Below, piece by piece: positions 1 through 5,697 of a stretch of DNA of 5,697 nt. Below the pieces are notes generated by a model that worked only from the letters and a program-made list of their open reading frames with translations, was not told the origin of the DNA and did not search any database. Positions within the stretch are counted from its first letter, which is position 1; each line of letters starts with the position of its first letter. A program made the translations under genes and the position numbers. Source of the stretch: Actinomycetota bacterium (lineage in GTDB: Bacteria; Actinomycetota; Acidimicrobiia; Acidimicrobiales; Ilumatobacteraceae); contig VERK01000145.1 in NCBI GenBank assembly GCA_018882725.1, positions 1-5,697 on the forward strand, given 5' to 3'.

Positions 1-102
1 GCCGAGGAGGACACCCCGCGGGATCACCTCGTGATGGCCGCCGATGCGTTCGACCGCACCTGTCGACGGGCGATCGAACTGATTCGCAGCGGAAACCTGT
101 AA
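1..102 (+). CDS. 3' end of an unidentified protein-coding gene (partial)
   Basis: Frame 1 is open from the left edge to a TAA at 100-102 and encodes a 33-residue C-terminal tail. The tail is charged and looks helical. It reads through DHLVMAADAFDRTCRRAIEL and ends in IRSGNL. No catalytic motif, membrane segment or known signature is visible, so I cannot name the family. The G/C-rich third positions resemble those of the neighbours, which supports real coding. It converges on gatB, with 26 bp between the two stop codons, and that gap contains strong inverted repeats. The start and most of the protein lie outside the window. The reading frame is fairly safe; the function is unknown. Confidence 0.6.
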   Translation, partial: AEEDTPRDHLVMAADAFDRTCRRAIELIRSGNL

Positions 103-142
103 CGGCGAGCTCGCCGCGAAGCGGCGGCTCAGCCCCGCTTCG
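103..142. terminator. Tandem inverted repeats between convergent genes; probable bidirectional terminator
   Basis: Two structures follow each other. Positions 103-116 (CGGCGAGCTCGCCG) are a perfect 14-bp palindrome that could fold as a 5-bp stem with a 4-nt loop. Next, 117-124 (CGAAGCGG) pairs perfectly with 135-142 (CCGCTTCG), and 126-128 (GGC) pairs with 132-134 (GCC). This gives an 11-bp GC-rich stem with one bulged base at 125 and a three-base loop at 129-131. That loop is the gatB stop codon. Neither strand shows a following T-run, so this is not a classical intrinsic terminator. Hairpin terminators without a U-tract have been proposed for GC-rich actinobacteria. The position between convergent genes supports the call; activity is inferred. 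Confidence 0.55.
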
Positions 143-1565
143 ACTGCAGCAACGCCGTGACGGCTTTGCCGTCAGCCTTGCCCTTGCTGGCCTTCATGAT
201 CGCGCCGACGAGCGCACCCATGGCCTTCTCTTCACCCGCGCAGAACTTGGCCCACGCATCGGCCTGCGCCGCGATCACTTCGTCGACCATCGCCTCGAGA
301 GCACCGGTGTCCATGGCCTCGAAACCCTTGGCCGCGGCGATCTTCTCGGCATCACCGCCACCGTTCGCGACGATCTCGGCGAGAACCGTCTTGGCCTGAG
401 TGGACGTGAGTTTGCCCGAGGTCTCGAGCACGATCATCCGCGCCAGATCGGCTGCTGGCACCGCCGGCGTCGCGCCTTGCTCGGCGTACGCCTCTTTCAC
501 GTGAACGAGTGCGCGTGACGCGTCGGCGCCAGCGGCAGCCACCGCGAGCACATAATCGTCCTGGCCGCGTTCGACCACGACCATGATGGCCTCACCATCA
601 GCTGGTGCACCCGTGGCCGACGACAGACGCGCCCGTCGCTCACGCGGCAACATCGGAAGAGCCGCGCGCACCGCGTCGATCCACGAAGCGTCCGGAGCCA
701 ACGGCACCAGGTCTGGTTCGAGGAAGTAGCGGTAGTCGTCGGCGTCTTCTTTGGTTCGCAGAGTGTGCGTGCGTCCGTCGTTCTCGTCCCAGTGACGCGT
801 TTCCTGACGAACCTTTTCGCCACCTTCGATGAGTGCGATCTGTCGACGAGCCTCGTACTCGATGGCCCGACCGAGCGAGCGCACCGAGTTGACGTTCTTG
901 ATCTCACAACGCGTTCCGAGAGGCGCACCCGGCTTGCGCACGCTCACGTTGGCGTCACAGCGCATCGACCCCTCTTCCATCTTCGCATCGGATGCACCGA
1001 TGGCCACGAGGATCTGGCGCAGTTCGGTGACGTACTGCTTGGCCTCGTCGGGCGTGGCGATGTCGGGCCGACCCACGATCTCGACCAGCGGAACACCAGC
1101 GCGATTGAAGTCGATGAGCGAATAGTCGGAGCCATGAATACGGCCGCCGGTTCCACCAATGTGCGTGCTCTTGCCCGTGTCTTCTTCGAGGTGTGCGCGC
1201 TCGATACCGATGCGCTTGCCGCCAGGCAGTTCGAGCCAACCGTCGATGTTGAGCGGAACGTCGTACTGCGAGATCTGGTACGCCTTGGGCATGTCGGGAT
1301 AGAAGTAGTTCTTGCGGTGGAACGTGCACGCCTGCACCGAGCAGTTGAGGGCCAGGCCGATTCGCATCGCGAGTTCGACGGCCTGACGGTTGAGCACGGG
1401 AAGGGCACCGGGCAATCCGAGTGTCACCGGGTCGATGTGCGTGTTCGGATCGTCACCGAAACGATTGGCACTGGCCGAGAACAACTTGGTGGCCGTGGCG
1501 AGTTCGACGTGAACCTCGAGGCCCACCACCAACTCGTAGCCGTCGATCATGAACGTCTCGCTCAC
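129..1565 (-). CDS. gatB: Aspartyl/glutamyl-tRNA(Asn/Gln) amidotransferase subunit B
   Basis: GatB binds the misacylated tRNA in the GatCAB complex, activates the Glu (or Asp) carboxylate by ATP-dependent phosphorylation, and receives ammonia from GatA to form Gln-tRNA(Gln) or Asn-tRNA(Asn) in the cytoplasm. The product is 478 residues, close to the usual ~475. Visible landmarks are VGLEVHVEL (14-22), LGLPGALPVLN (49-59), KNYFYPDMPKAYQISQYD (85-102), IERAHLEEDTGK (121-132), FNRAGVPLVEIV (153-164) and GSMRCDANVSV (199-209). The C-terminal YqeY-like tail carries VGAIMKASKGKA (453-464). The start is GTG at 1565, because a strong GGGAGGT lies 5 nt upstream and the start overlaps the gatA stop as GTGA, which suggests translational coupling. 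Longer in-frame readings upstream fall inside gatA and are not real. All four cysteines often found around residues 30-48 are absent. Identification is secure. Confidence 0.97.
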   Translation of the reverse strand: MSETFMIDGYELVVGLEVHVELATATKLFSASANRFGDDPNTHIDPVTLGLPGALPVLNRQAVELAMRIGLALNCSVQACTFHRKNYFYPDMPKAYQISQYDVPLNIDGWLELPGGKRIGIERAHLEEDTGKSTHIGGTGGRIHGSDYSLIDFNRAGVPLVEIVGRPDIATPDEAKQYVTELRQILVAIGASDAKMEEGSMRCDANVSVRKPGAPLGTRCEIKNVNSVRSLGRAIEYEARRQIALIEGGEKVRQETRHWDENDGRTHTLRTKEDADDYRYFLEPDLVPLAPDASWIDAVRAALPMLPRERRARLSSATGAPADGEAIMVVVERGQDDYVLAVAAAGADASRALVHVKEAYAEQGATPAVPAADLARMIVLETSGKLTSTQAKTVLAEIVANGGGDAEKIAAAKGFEAMDTGALEAMVDEVIAAQADAWAKFCAGEEKAMGALVGAIMKASKGKADGKAVTALLQSKRG

Positions 1566-3001
1566 TTCGCACCTCCCGGCGCGACGCGCTCGAGATGGGC
1601 CGCCACCTGGAACATGACCGATTCGCCGAGAGTCGGTGCGAGCACCTGCACGCCGACCGGCAAACCGTGCGCACCGGTTCCGAAGGGCACGCTCATGGCC
1701 GGGTGACCAGCGAGGTTGGTGGGGATGGTGAAGACGTCGCACAAGTACATCGACAGCGGATCGTCGACCTTGGCCCCCACCGGGAACGCGACGATCGGTG
1801 ACGTGGGCGTGAGAAGAACATCGGCCTTCTGATACGCGCGAGCGAAGTCGTCGGAGATCAGACGACGCACCTTGAGGGCCTTGCCGTAGTACGCGTCGTA
1901 GTAGCCAGCCGACAAGGCGTAGGTGCCGAGCATGATGCGGCGCTTGACTTCGTCGCCGAAACCAGCGGCGCGCGTCGCCATGTACATCGCATTGGTGTCG
2001 GCCGCATCCACGCGCAGGCCGTAACGCACGCCGTCGTAGCGGGCCAGGTTGCTGCTCGCCTCGGCCGGGGCGATGAGGTAATACGCAGTGAGGCCGTACT
2101 TCATGGAGGGCAGTTCGACGTCGACGATGGTGGCACCGGCCGCCGCCAACGCATCGAATGATTCGGCCAGACGTGCTTCGACCTCCGAATCGCTGCCGCC
2201 AGGAAGATCGGTGATGCGACCGATGCGTAGTCCCTTCACGTCGCGGTCGAGCGAAGCCTGCAACGACAAAGCGGGCTGCGGAATCGACGTGCTGTCGAGC
2301 GGATCGTGACCGCTCATCGCCTCGAGCAGAACCGCGGCATCGCGCACGTCGACGGTGAACGGACCGATCTGGTCGAGGCTGCTCGCGAACGCCACGAGTC
2401 CGTAGCGGCTCACGGTGCCGTACGTCGGCTTCACACCGACCACTCCGCACAGTGCGGCGGGTTGACGAATGGAACCACCGGTGTCGCTACCGAGACTCGC
2501 AGCGGCGAAACCAGCCGCAACGGCCGCGGCACTGCCACCGCTCGAACCACCCGACACGCGCGACGTGTCGTGCGGGTTGTACGTGACACCGAACGCCGAG
2601 TTCTCGGTGCTCGAGCCCATGGCGAACTCGTCGAGATTGGTCTTGCCCACGAACACGGCACCGGCTTCAGCCAACCGTGTGACGACCGTGGCGTCGTAGG
2701 GAGGCTTCCAGCCGTCGAGAATTCGCGACGAACAGGTGGTGGGTACTCCGCGCGTGCACATGTTGTCCTTCAGCGCGATCGGCACGCCGGCCAACGGACC
2801 GGGGTCGCGTCCGGCCTTCACGTCGGCGTCGACCTTGGCTGCCATGGAGCGGGCCTGCTCGCGGGTCACGAGATTGAACGCGTGGATCGACGACTCGCGA
2901 GCGTCGATCCGGGCCAGGTACTGGTCGAGAACGGCGACGGCCGACACCGATCCGTTGCGGACAGCGTTGGCGATGTCGACGGCGTTCGAAAGTTCGGCCA
3001 C
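1562..3001 (-). CDS. gatA: Aspartyl/glutamyl-tRNA(Asn/Gln) amidotransferase subunit A (glutaminase)
   Basis: GatA is the amidase-signature subunit that hydrolyses glutamine and channels ammonia to GatB. The 479-residue product has the usual length. The amidase Ser-cisSer-Lys triad is intact: K78 in GVPIALKDN (72-80), cis-Ser S153 in VSGGSSGGSA (149-158), and nucleophile S177 in GSDTGGSIRQPA (171-182). These positions are each one less than the K79/S154/S178 known from Staphylococcus aureus GatA. Further family motifs are GKTNLDEFAMGSSTENS (119-135) and, near the C-terminus, a PTSPIVAFPVG segment. The start is GTG at 3001, one base after the gatC stop, with GAGGG 5 nt upstream. The alternative GTG at 3034 would overlap gatC by 32 bp and has no Shine-Dalgarno sequence. 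The 3' end overlaps gatB by 4 bp. No anomalies are seen. Confidence 0.97.
   Translation of the reverse strand: MAELSNAVDIANAVRNGSVSAVAVLDQYLARIDARESSIHAFNLVTREQARSMAAKVDADVKAGRDPGPLAGVPIALKDNMCTRGVPTTCSSRILDGWKPPYDATVVTRLAEAGAVFVGKTNLDEFAMGSSTENSAFGVTYNPHDTSRVSGGSSGGSAAAVAAGFAAASLGSDTGGSIRQPAALCGVVGVKPTYGTVSRYGLVAFASSLDQIGPFTVDVRDAAVLLEAMSGHDPLDSTSIPQPALSLQASLDRDVKGLRIGRITDLPGGSDSEVEARLAESFDALAAAGATIVDVELPSMKYGLTAYYLIAPAEASSNLARYDGVRYGLRVDAADTNAMYMATRAAGFGDEVKRRIMLGTYALSAGYYDAYYGKALKVRRLISDDFARAYQKADVLLTPTSPIVAFPVGAKVDDPLSMYLCDVFTIPTNLAGHPAMSVPFGTGAHGLPVGVQVLAPTLGESVMFQVAAHLERVAPGGAK
1571..1577 (-). promoter_or_regulatory. Ribosome binding site of gatB
   Basis: The minus strand reads GGGAGGT, then a 5-nt spacer GCGAA, then the gatB GTG. 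This near-consensus Shine-Dalgarno sequence lies in the last codons of gatA. It fixes the gatB start at 1565, against the much longer open frame that continues upstream within gatA. Confidence 0.75.
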
Positions 3002-3002
3002 G

Positions 3003-3317
3003 TCAGCCCTCGAGTCCGATGATCGGAGGCACACGGAATCGACCGTCTTCGGCCGCTGGTGCCACGGCCAGGACCTCGTCGCGATCGAGACCGGGCTTCA
3101 CCACGTCGTCACGCATCACGTTCACGAGCGGATAGGGCTGCGTCATCGGTTCGACAGCGCCCAGATCGAGAGCGTCGATGTCGGCGAAATGCTCGAGCAT
3201 GCCGGCCAACTGATTGGTGAGTCGATCGACCTCAGCCGGGGTCACATCGAGGCGCGCCAGTCGCGCGACCTTGGCGACCGCGTCAGGGGAAATTCGAGCC
3301 TGGGGGGTTTCGGGCAC
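3003..3317 (-). CDS. gatC: Aspartyl/glutamyl-tRNA(Asn/Gln) amidotransferase subunit C
   Basis: GatC is the small subunit that wraps around the GatA/GatB interface and stabilises the amidotransferase. The predicted product is 104 residues, slightly longer than the usual ~95-100. It carries the characteristic N-terminal helix ISPDAVAKVARLARLDVT (9-26), then a second amphipathic helix (TNQLAGMLEHF), a central acidic segment ending in MRDDVV, and the conserved C-terminal FRVPPIIG. The start is chosen as GTG at 3317, 11 nt after the stop of the upstream alpha-galactosidase. No clear Shine-Dalgarno sequence precedes this GTG, and the only ATT or GTG alternatives nearby are no better supported. The frame stays open upstream to 3470, but that extension lies within the alpha-galactosidase and does not look like GatC. 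Family identity is secure; the exact start is less so. Confidence 0.93.
   Translation of the reverse strand: MPETPQARISPDAVAKVARLARLDVTPAEVDRLTNQLAGMLEHFADIDALDLGAVEPMTQPYPLVNVMRDDVVKPGLDRDEVLAVAPAAEDGRFRVPPIIGLEG
3007..3011 (-). promoter_or_regulatory. Ribosome binding site of gatA
   Basis: GAGGG on the minus strand, followed by a 5-nt spacer that contains the gatC TGA, precedes the GTG at 3001. It lies in the last codons of gatC. This supports the 3001 start over the upstream in-frame GTG at 3034 and implies coupled translation of gatC and gatA. Confidence 0.6.
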
Positions 3318-3328
3318 GAAGATGAATG

Positions 3329-5389
3329 CTACGAGCCCGATAGGTGGACCAGCACGGCTCTTTCGGGCCACTGAACCGGCACCGGGAGGCCAACCGTCGC
3401 CAGATCTCGACCAGTGAGACGCACCGCGTCGATCGACCGCCCGAGCAACGAGGTCACCGTGTACACGCAATCGTCGATCAGCCCGGGAATCCGGACCGTG
3501 GTCGGCCTCAGCGAGTCGGGTGAATCGACCTGGGCCACCGAGATCACTGCTTCACGTCGATTGGCGGCGTAAACACCGTGCACCACCATCGACGGATCGG
3601 CGTCGAATCGAACGGTGTCGCCATGATGCAATAGGTGTCGCCACGTCCTGTAGGCATCGATGCCAGCGCGAAGATCGTCGAGATCGTCATTCGACATCGC
3701 GGTGACATCGGCTTCGACACCCAGGTGCCCGAAGAAAGCCGTGATCACGCGGAAGTTCATCGAGTGGCGGCGTCCCGCACTGTGCGACGGTGATGGGCCG
3801 ACGTGTGCACCCATCACCTCGGGCGGGATCACCATCGAGGCTCTGTACTGAATGTGCTGACGCTCGAGCGCGTCGTTGTTGTCGCTCGTCCAGAAACGCT
3901 CGACTCGGGTGAGCACACCGAAGTCGATACGTCCACCACCGGATGCGCACGCTTCGAATTCGACCTCCGGATGACGTGCACGCAGCCAGTCGAGCAGTCG
4001 GTACATGGCGAGCGTCTGCTCGTGTGCGGCCGACTTTCCATCGGCTCCACTCCCCTGCACGAGCCAGCGATTCATGTCCCACTTCACGTAGGCGATCTCG
4101 TGATCGCGCAACAACGCGTCGAGTCGCCCGGCAATGTGCTCGAACGCATCGGACCGAGTGAGGTCGATCACCACTTGCTCACGACCCAACACAGGGTCGT
4201 ACCCCTCGGTGGCCAGGATCCACTCAGGATGCGTCCGCAGAAGATCGGAGTCGGGGTTGGCCATCTCGGGCTCGATCCAGATTCCGAATTCCATTCCACG
4301 GCTGCGCACGTGCTCGATGAGAGGCGTCAACCCGTTCGGATACACGTCGGCCGACACGATCCAGTCGCCCAGACCCGATGAACTCGATCGACGTGAACCG
4401 AACCAACCGTCGTCCAGGACGAATCGCTCGATTCCGACCGTCGCGGCCACGTCGGCGAGAGCCGTCAGCCGATCTTCACGATGATCGAAGTAGACCGCTT
4501 CCCACGTGTTGAGGTGCACGGGCCGTGGCCCGAGATCACGGGGCAGTCGACGGCGCGCTTCGCGATGGAACGACCAGCTGGCCGCGTTGAAACCACTCGA
4601 TGAATGAACCCCGACGACATCGGGCGTCGTGAACGATTCGCCGGGGTACACGCAGATCTCACCGGGATGGAACAACTCGCCCATCTGCACGTAGCGGCGC
4701 TCGTCGACCAGCCGTTCGGCGTAGGTGACGTGATTGCCACTCCAGGCGAGGTGCAGACCCCACACCTCGCCCGACCACTCGTCGGCCCGAATCTCACTCG
4801 CGAACACGAACGGTGGATGCTCGTGAGACGTGCGCCCCAATCGATTTTCGGCGGTCCAGGCACCACGGGGCCACACGAATCGCTCGAAGCGGAATTCGTC
4901 CGACCAGCGACCCGAGAACACGCCGAGTTCGGCGGCGACATGAGGGAGCGGCACCGACACGCTGAAGGCGTCGAGCATGTACGGAGAGTCACCACGATTC
5001 TCCACACTGACCGAGGCGACGAACGCTCCGCTGTGTGTGAGAAAGATGGTCGTCGTCAGTGCGAGTTCGGCCACCTCGTCGATGCCGCGAACGACGAGGC
5101 GTTCGCCGTCGGAAACGACATCGCGACGATGTGACTCGTACGAGAAGCGCGGCGCCCACACGCGTCCGCCCCGACGGTGCCCCGACAGGCCCGGGCGTCC
5201 GGGAAACCCGTCTCCGTGCATGGGCACGACGCTGATGGGAGCGATCACATCGATCGTTCCGGGTGGTGCCGGCCTGACCGGCGGTGGCGACACCGAATCG
5301 ACCGGGCGACCCCAATGGAGGATGACCGGAACGCCTGATGAGCAGTCGACCACGAGACTCGTGGATTCATTGCACAGGTGCTCGATCAC
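3329..5389 (-). CDS. Alpha-galactosidase, glycoside hydrolase family 36
   Basis: This enzyme hydrolyses terminal alpha-1,6-linked galactose from melibiose, raffinose and related sugars with retention of configuration. The 686-residue protein shows the full GH36 layout: an N-terminal beta-sandwich (about 1-280, with VPVILHWGRP at 20-29), a TIM barrel (about 290-590) and a C-terminal beta domain. Barrel motifs are HLNTWEAVYFD (292-302), ERFVLDDGWFG (321-331), GIWIEPEMANPDSD (369-382), YVKWDMNR (434-441) with likely nucleophile D438, CASGGGRID (481-489), and WTSDNND (500-506) with likely acid/base D503. No signal peptide is visible, so it is probably cytoplasmic and acts on imported sugars. GTG at 5389 is the first possible start, because an in-frame TAG lies 12 nt upstream. 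GGAGGA lies 14 nt before it, an unusually long spacer. It is divergent from galT and lies 11 nt upstream of gatC. Which alpha-galactoside is preferred cannot be read from the sequence. Confidence 0.94.
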   Translation of the reverse strand: MIEHLCNESTSLVVDCSSGVPVILHWGRPVDSVSPPPVRPAPPGTIDVIAPISVVPMHGDGFPGRPGLSGHRRGGRVWAPRFSYESHRRDVVSDGERLVVRGIDEVAELALTTTIFLTHSGAFVASVSVENRGDSPYMLDAFSVSVPLPHVAAELGVFSGRWSDEFRFERFVWPRGAWTAENRLGRTSHEHPPFVFASEIRADEWSGEVWGLHLAWSGNHVTYAERLVDERRYVQMGELFHPGEICVYPGESFTTPDVVGVHSSSGFNAASWSFHREARRRLPRDLGPRPVHLNTWEAVYFDHREDRLTALADVAATVGIERFVLDDGWFGSRRSSSSGLGDWIVSADVYPNGLTPLIEHVRSRGMEFGIWIEPEMANPDSDLLRTHPEWILATEGYDPVLGREQVVIDLTRSDAFEHIAGRLDALLRDHEIAYVKWDMNRWLVQGSGADGKSAAHEQTLAMYRLLDWLRARHPEVEFEACASGGGRIDFGVLTRVERFWTSDNNDALERQHIQYRASMVIPPEVMGAHVGPSPSHSAGRRHSMNFRVITAFFGHLGVEADVTAMSNDDLDDLRAGIDAYRTWRHLLHHGDTVRFDADPSMVVHGVYAANRREAVISVAQVDSPDSLRPTTVRIPGLIDDCVYTVTSLLGRSIDAVRLTGRDLATVGLPVPVQWPERAVLVHLSGS

Positions 5390-5491
5390 ACCTTCGGGCT
5401 ATCTCCTCCAACGTGCCTTCGTCAACCGCCGACTCGAACACTCTGGGATTCCAAGCGGAATGTCAGAATGACGGGAATGGGGGGACCTGAC
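5390..5491. promoter_or_regulatory. Divergent alpha-galactosidase/galT intergenic control region
   Basis: This 102-bp gap must hold the start signals for both divergent galactose genes. On the minus strand TTGACG (5425-5420) lies 16 nt before GATAGC (5403-5398), a weak candidate -35/-10 pair for the alpha-galactosidase. No convincing -10 is visible for galT. Two imperfect dyads lie near the galT side: TGGGATTCC (5444-5452) against GGAATGTCA (5457-5465), and GTCA-GAA-TGAC (5462-5472). They could be operator sites, but they are short and may be chance. The region's role as a shared promoter follows from gene orientation; the specific elements are inference. Confidence 0.45.
5479..5485 (+). promoter_or_regulatory. 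Candidate ribosome binding site of galT
   Basis: GGGGGGA is followed by a 6-nt spacer CCTGAC and then the GTG at 5492. The spacing is good and the sequence is purine-only, though not full AGGAGG. It favours the GTG over the in-frame ATG codons at 5468 and 5477, which have weaker upstream sequence. Confidence 0.45.
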
Positions 5492-5697
5492 GTGCGCACC
5501 GATCCGTTTCTCGGAACCGTCGTCCACGTGGTCGGCCACCGCCAATCGCGCCCCAACCTGCCCACCAACACCGACCTCACCGGCTGCCCCTTCTGCCCCG
5601 GCGGACTCGAAGCCCCCGAACCGTACGACGTGCGGTGGTTCCCCAACCGCTGGCCGGCCATGCCCGGTGATCGCTGCGAAGTCGTCCTCTACTCACC
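5492..5697 (+). CDS. galT: Galactose-1-phosphate uridylyltransferase (5' part, cut by window edge)
   Basis: GalT exchanges UDP between UDP-glucose and galactose-1-phosphate in the Leloir pathway. Only the first 68 codons are present. They show the family's N-terminal pattern MRTDPFLGTVV (1-11), then GHRQSRPNLP (15-24), the zinc-site CPFC (32-35) with the following PGGLEAPEPYD, and WFPNRWPAMP (49-58) leading to CEVVLYSP. The active-site His-Pro-His region lies beyond the window. GTG at 5492 is preferred because it gives the typical N-terminus and has a purine-rich site 6 nt upstream. ATG at 5468 or 5477 would add 8 or 5 residues and cannot be excluded. It is divergent from the alpha-galactosidase, which fits a shared galactose-utilisation role. 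A more distant nucleotidyltransferase of the same superfamily is possible but less likely. Confidence 0.85.
   Translation, partial: MRTDPFLGTVVHVVGHRQSRPNLPTNTDLTGCPFCPGGLEAPEPYDVRWFPNRWPAMPGDRCEVVLYS

Noticed and set aside
765..1706. A 313-codon plus-strand open frame antisense to gatB.
   Set aside because: It mirrors a highly conserved gatB coding sequence, its composition is that of a reverse-strand shadow, and no domain is recognisable.
1566..2450. The gatB frame stays open for 295 further codons upstream of the chosen start, as if gatB were 773 residues long.
   Set aside because: This stretch lies entirely within gatA in another frame, is extremely Arg-rich, resembles nothing, and is explained by GC-rich codon bias. 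The GTG at 1565 has a strong ribosome-binding site.
2306..3374. Two plus-strand open frames (2306-3022 and 2736-3374) antisense to gatA and gatC.
   Set aside because: Both are low-complexity, His/Arg/Ser-rich translations opposite secure genes, and they overlap each other in different frames. They are shadows of codon bias.
3318..3470. An N-terminal extension of gatC to 3470 giving a 155-residue protein.
   Set aside because: The added residues overlap the alpha-galactosidase C-terminus, do not resemble GatC, and GatC proteins are normally about 100 residues long.
4465..5134. Open frames on both strands within the alpha-galactosidase (such as 4604-5134 plus and 4465-5007 minus).
   Set aside because: The GH36 frame carries every expected family motif through this stretch, so the other frames cannot be genes of their own without further evidence.
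1..5697. CRISPR arrays, tRNA or rRNA genes, transposases, att sites or a novel defence or biosynthetic system.
   Set aside because: No spaced direct repeats, cloverleaf signatures, terminal inverted repeats or unassigned multi-gene cassettes were seen. Nearly every base belongs to a housekeeping or galactose gene.

Overview
The window looks like ordinary chromosome from a GC-rich bacterium, most likely an actinomycete (Actinomycetota). The evidence is GTG starts on nearly every gene, the tight gatC-gatA-gatB order, and a GH36 alpha-galactosidase and GalT with actinobacterial-style motifs. An Acidimicrobiia-like lineage is my guess from the flavour of the proteins; it is not proven. Coding density is very high and I see no mobile elements, CRISPR arrays or structural RNA genes.

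Layout from left to right. Positions 1-102 hold the last 33 codons of an unidentified plus-strand gene. It faces the end of the minus-strand gat cluster across a 26-bp gap rich in inverted repeats, which probably acts as a bidirectional terminator. On the minus strand, read right to left, come a GH36 alpha-galactosidase (5389-3329), gatC (3317-3003), gatA (3001-1562) and gatB (1565-129). The gaps between them are 11 nt, 1 nt and -4 nt, so the four genes look like one transcription unit. A short gap (about 100 bp) then separates the alpha-galactosidase from a divergent plus-strand galT, which is cut off by the right edge.

The genes form two functional blocks. GatCAB is the glutamyl/aspartyl-tRNA amidotransferase, which makes Gln-tRNA(Gln) and/or Asn-tRNA(Asn) where the direct synthetase is missing. 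The alpha-galactosidase releases galactose from alpha-galactosides such as melibiose and raffinose. Once a galactokinase (not in this window) has phosphorylated the galactose, GalT feeds it into the Leloir pathway. The shared alpha-galactosidase/galT intergenic region is the natural place for common galactose control, and the essential gat genes sit directly downstream of the sugar gene.

I found no exciting new system. The observations most worth a second look are a GatB that has lost all four cysteines of the usual zinc-site positions, a terminator-like hairpin with the gatB stop codon in its loop, a translation-factor operon joined to a sugar-catabolic gene, a possibly leaderless alpha-galactosidase, and a strong local excess of the tetranucleotide TCGA.
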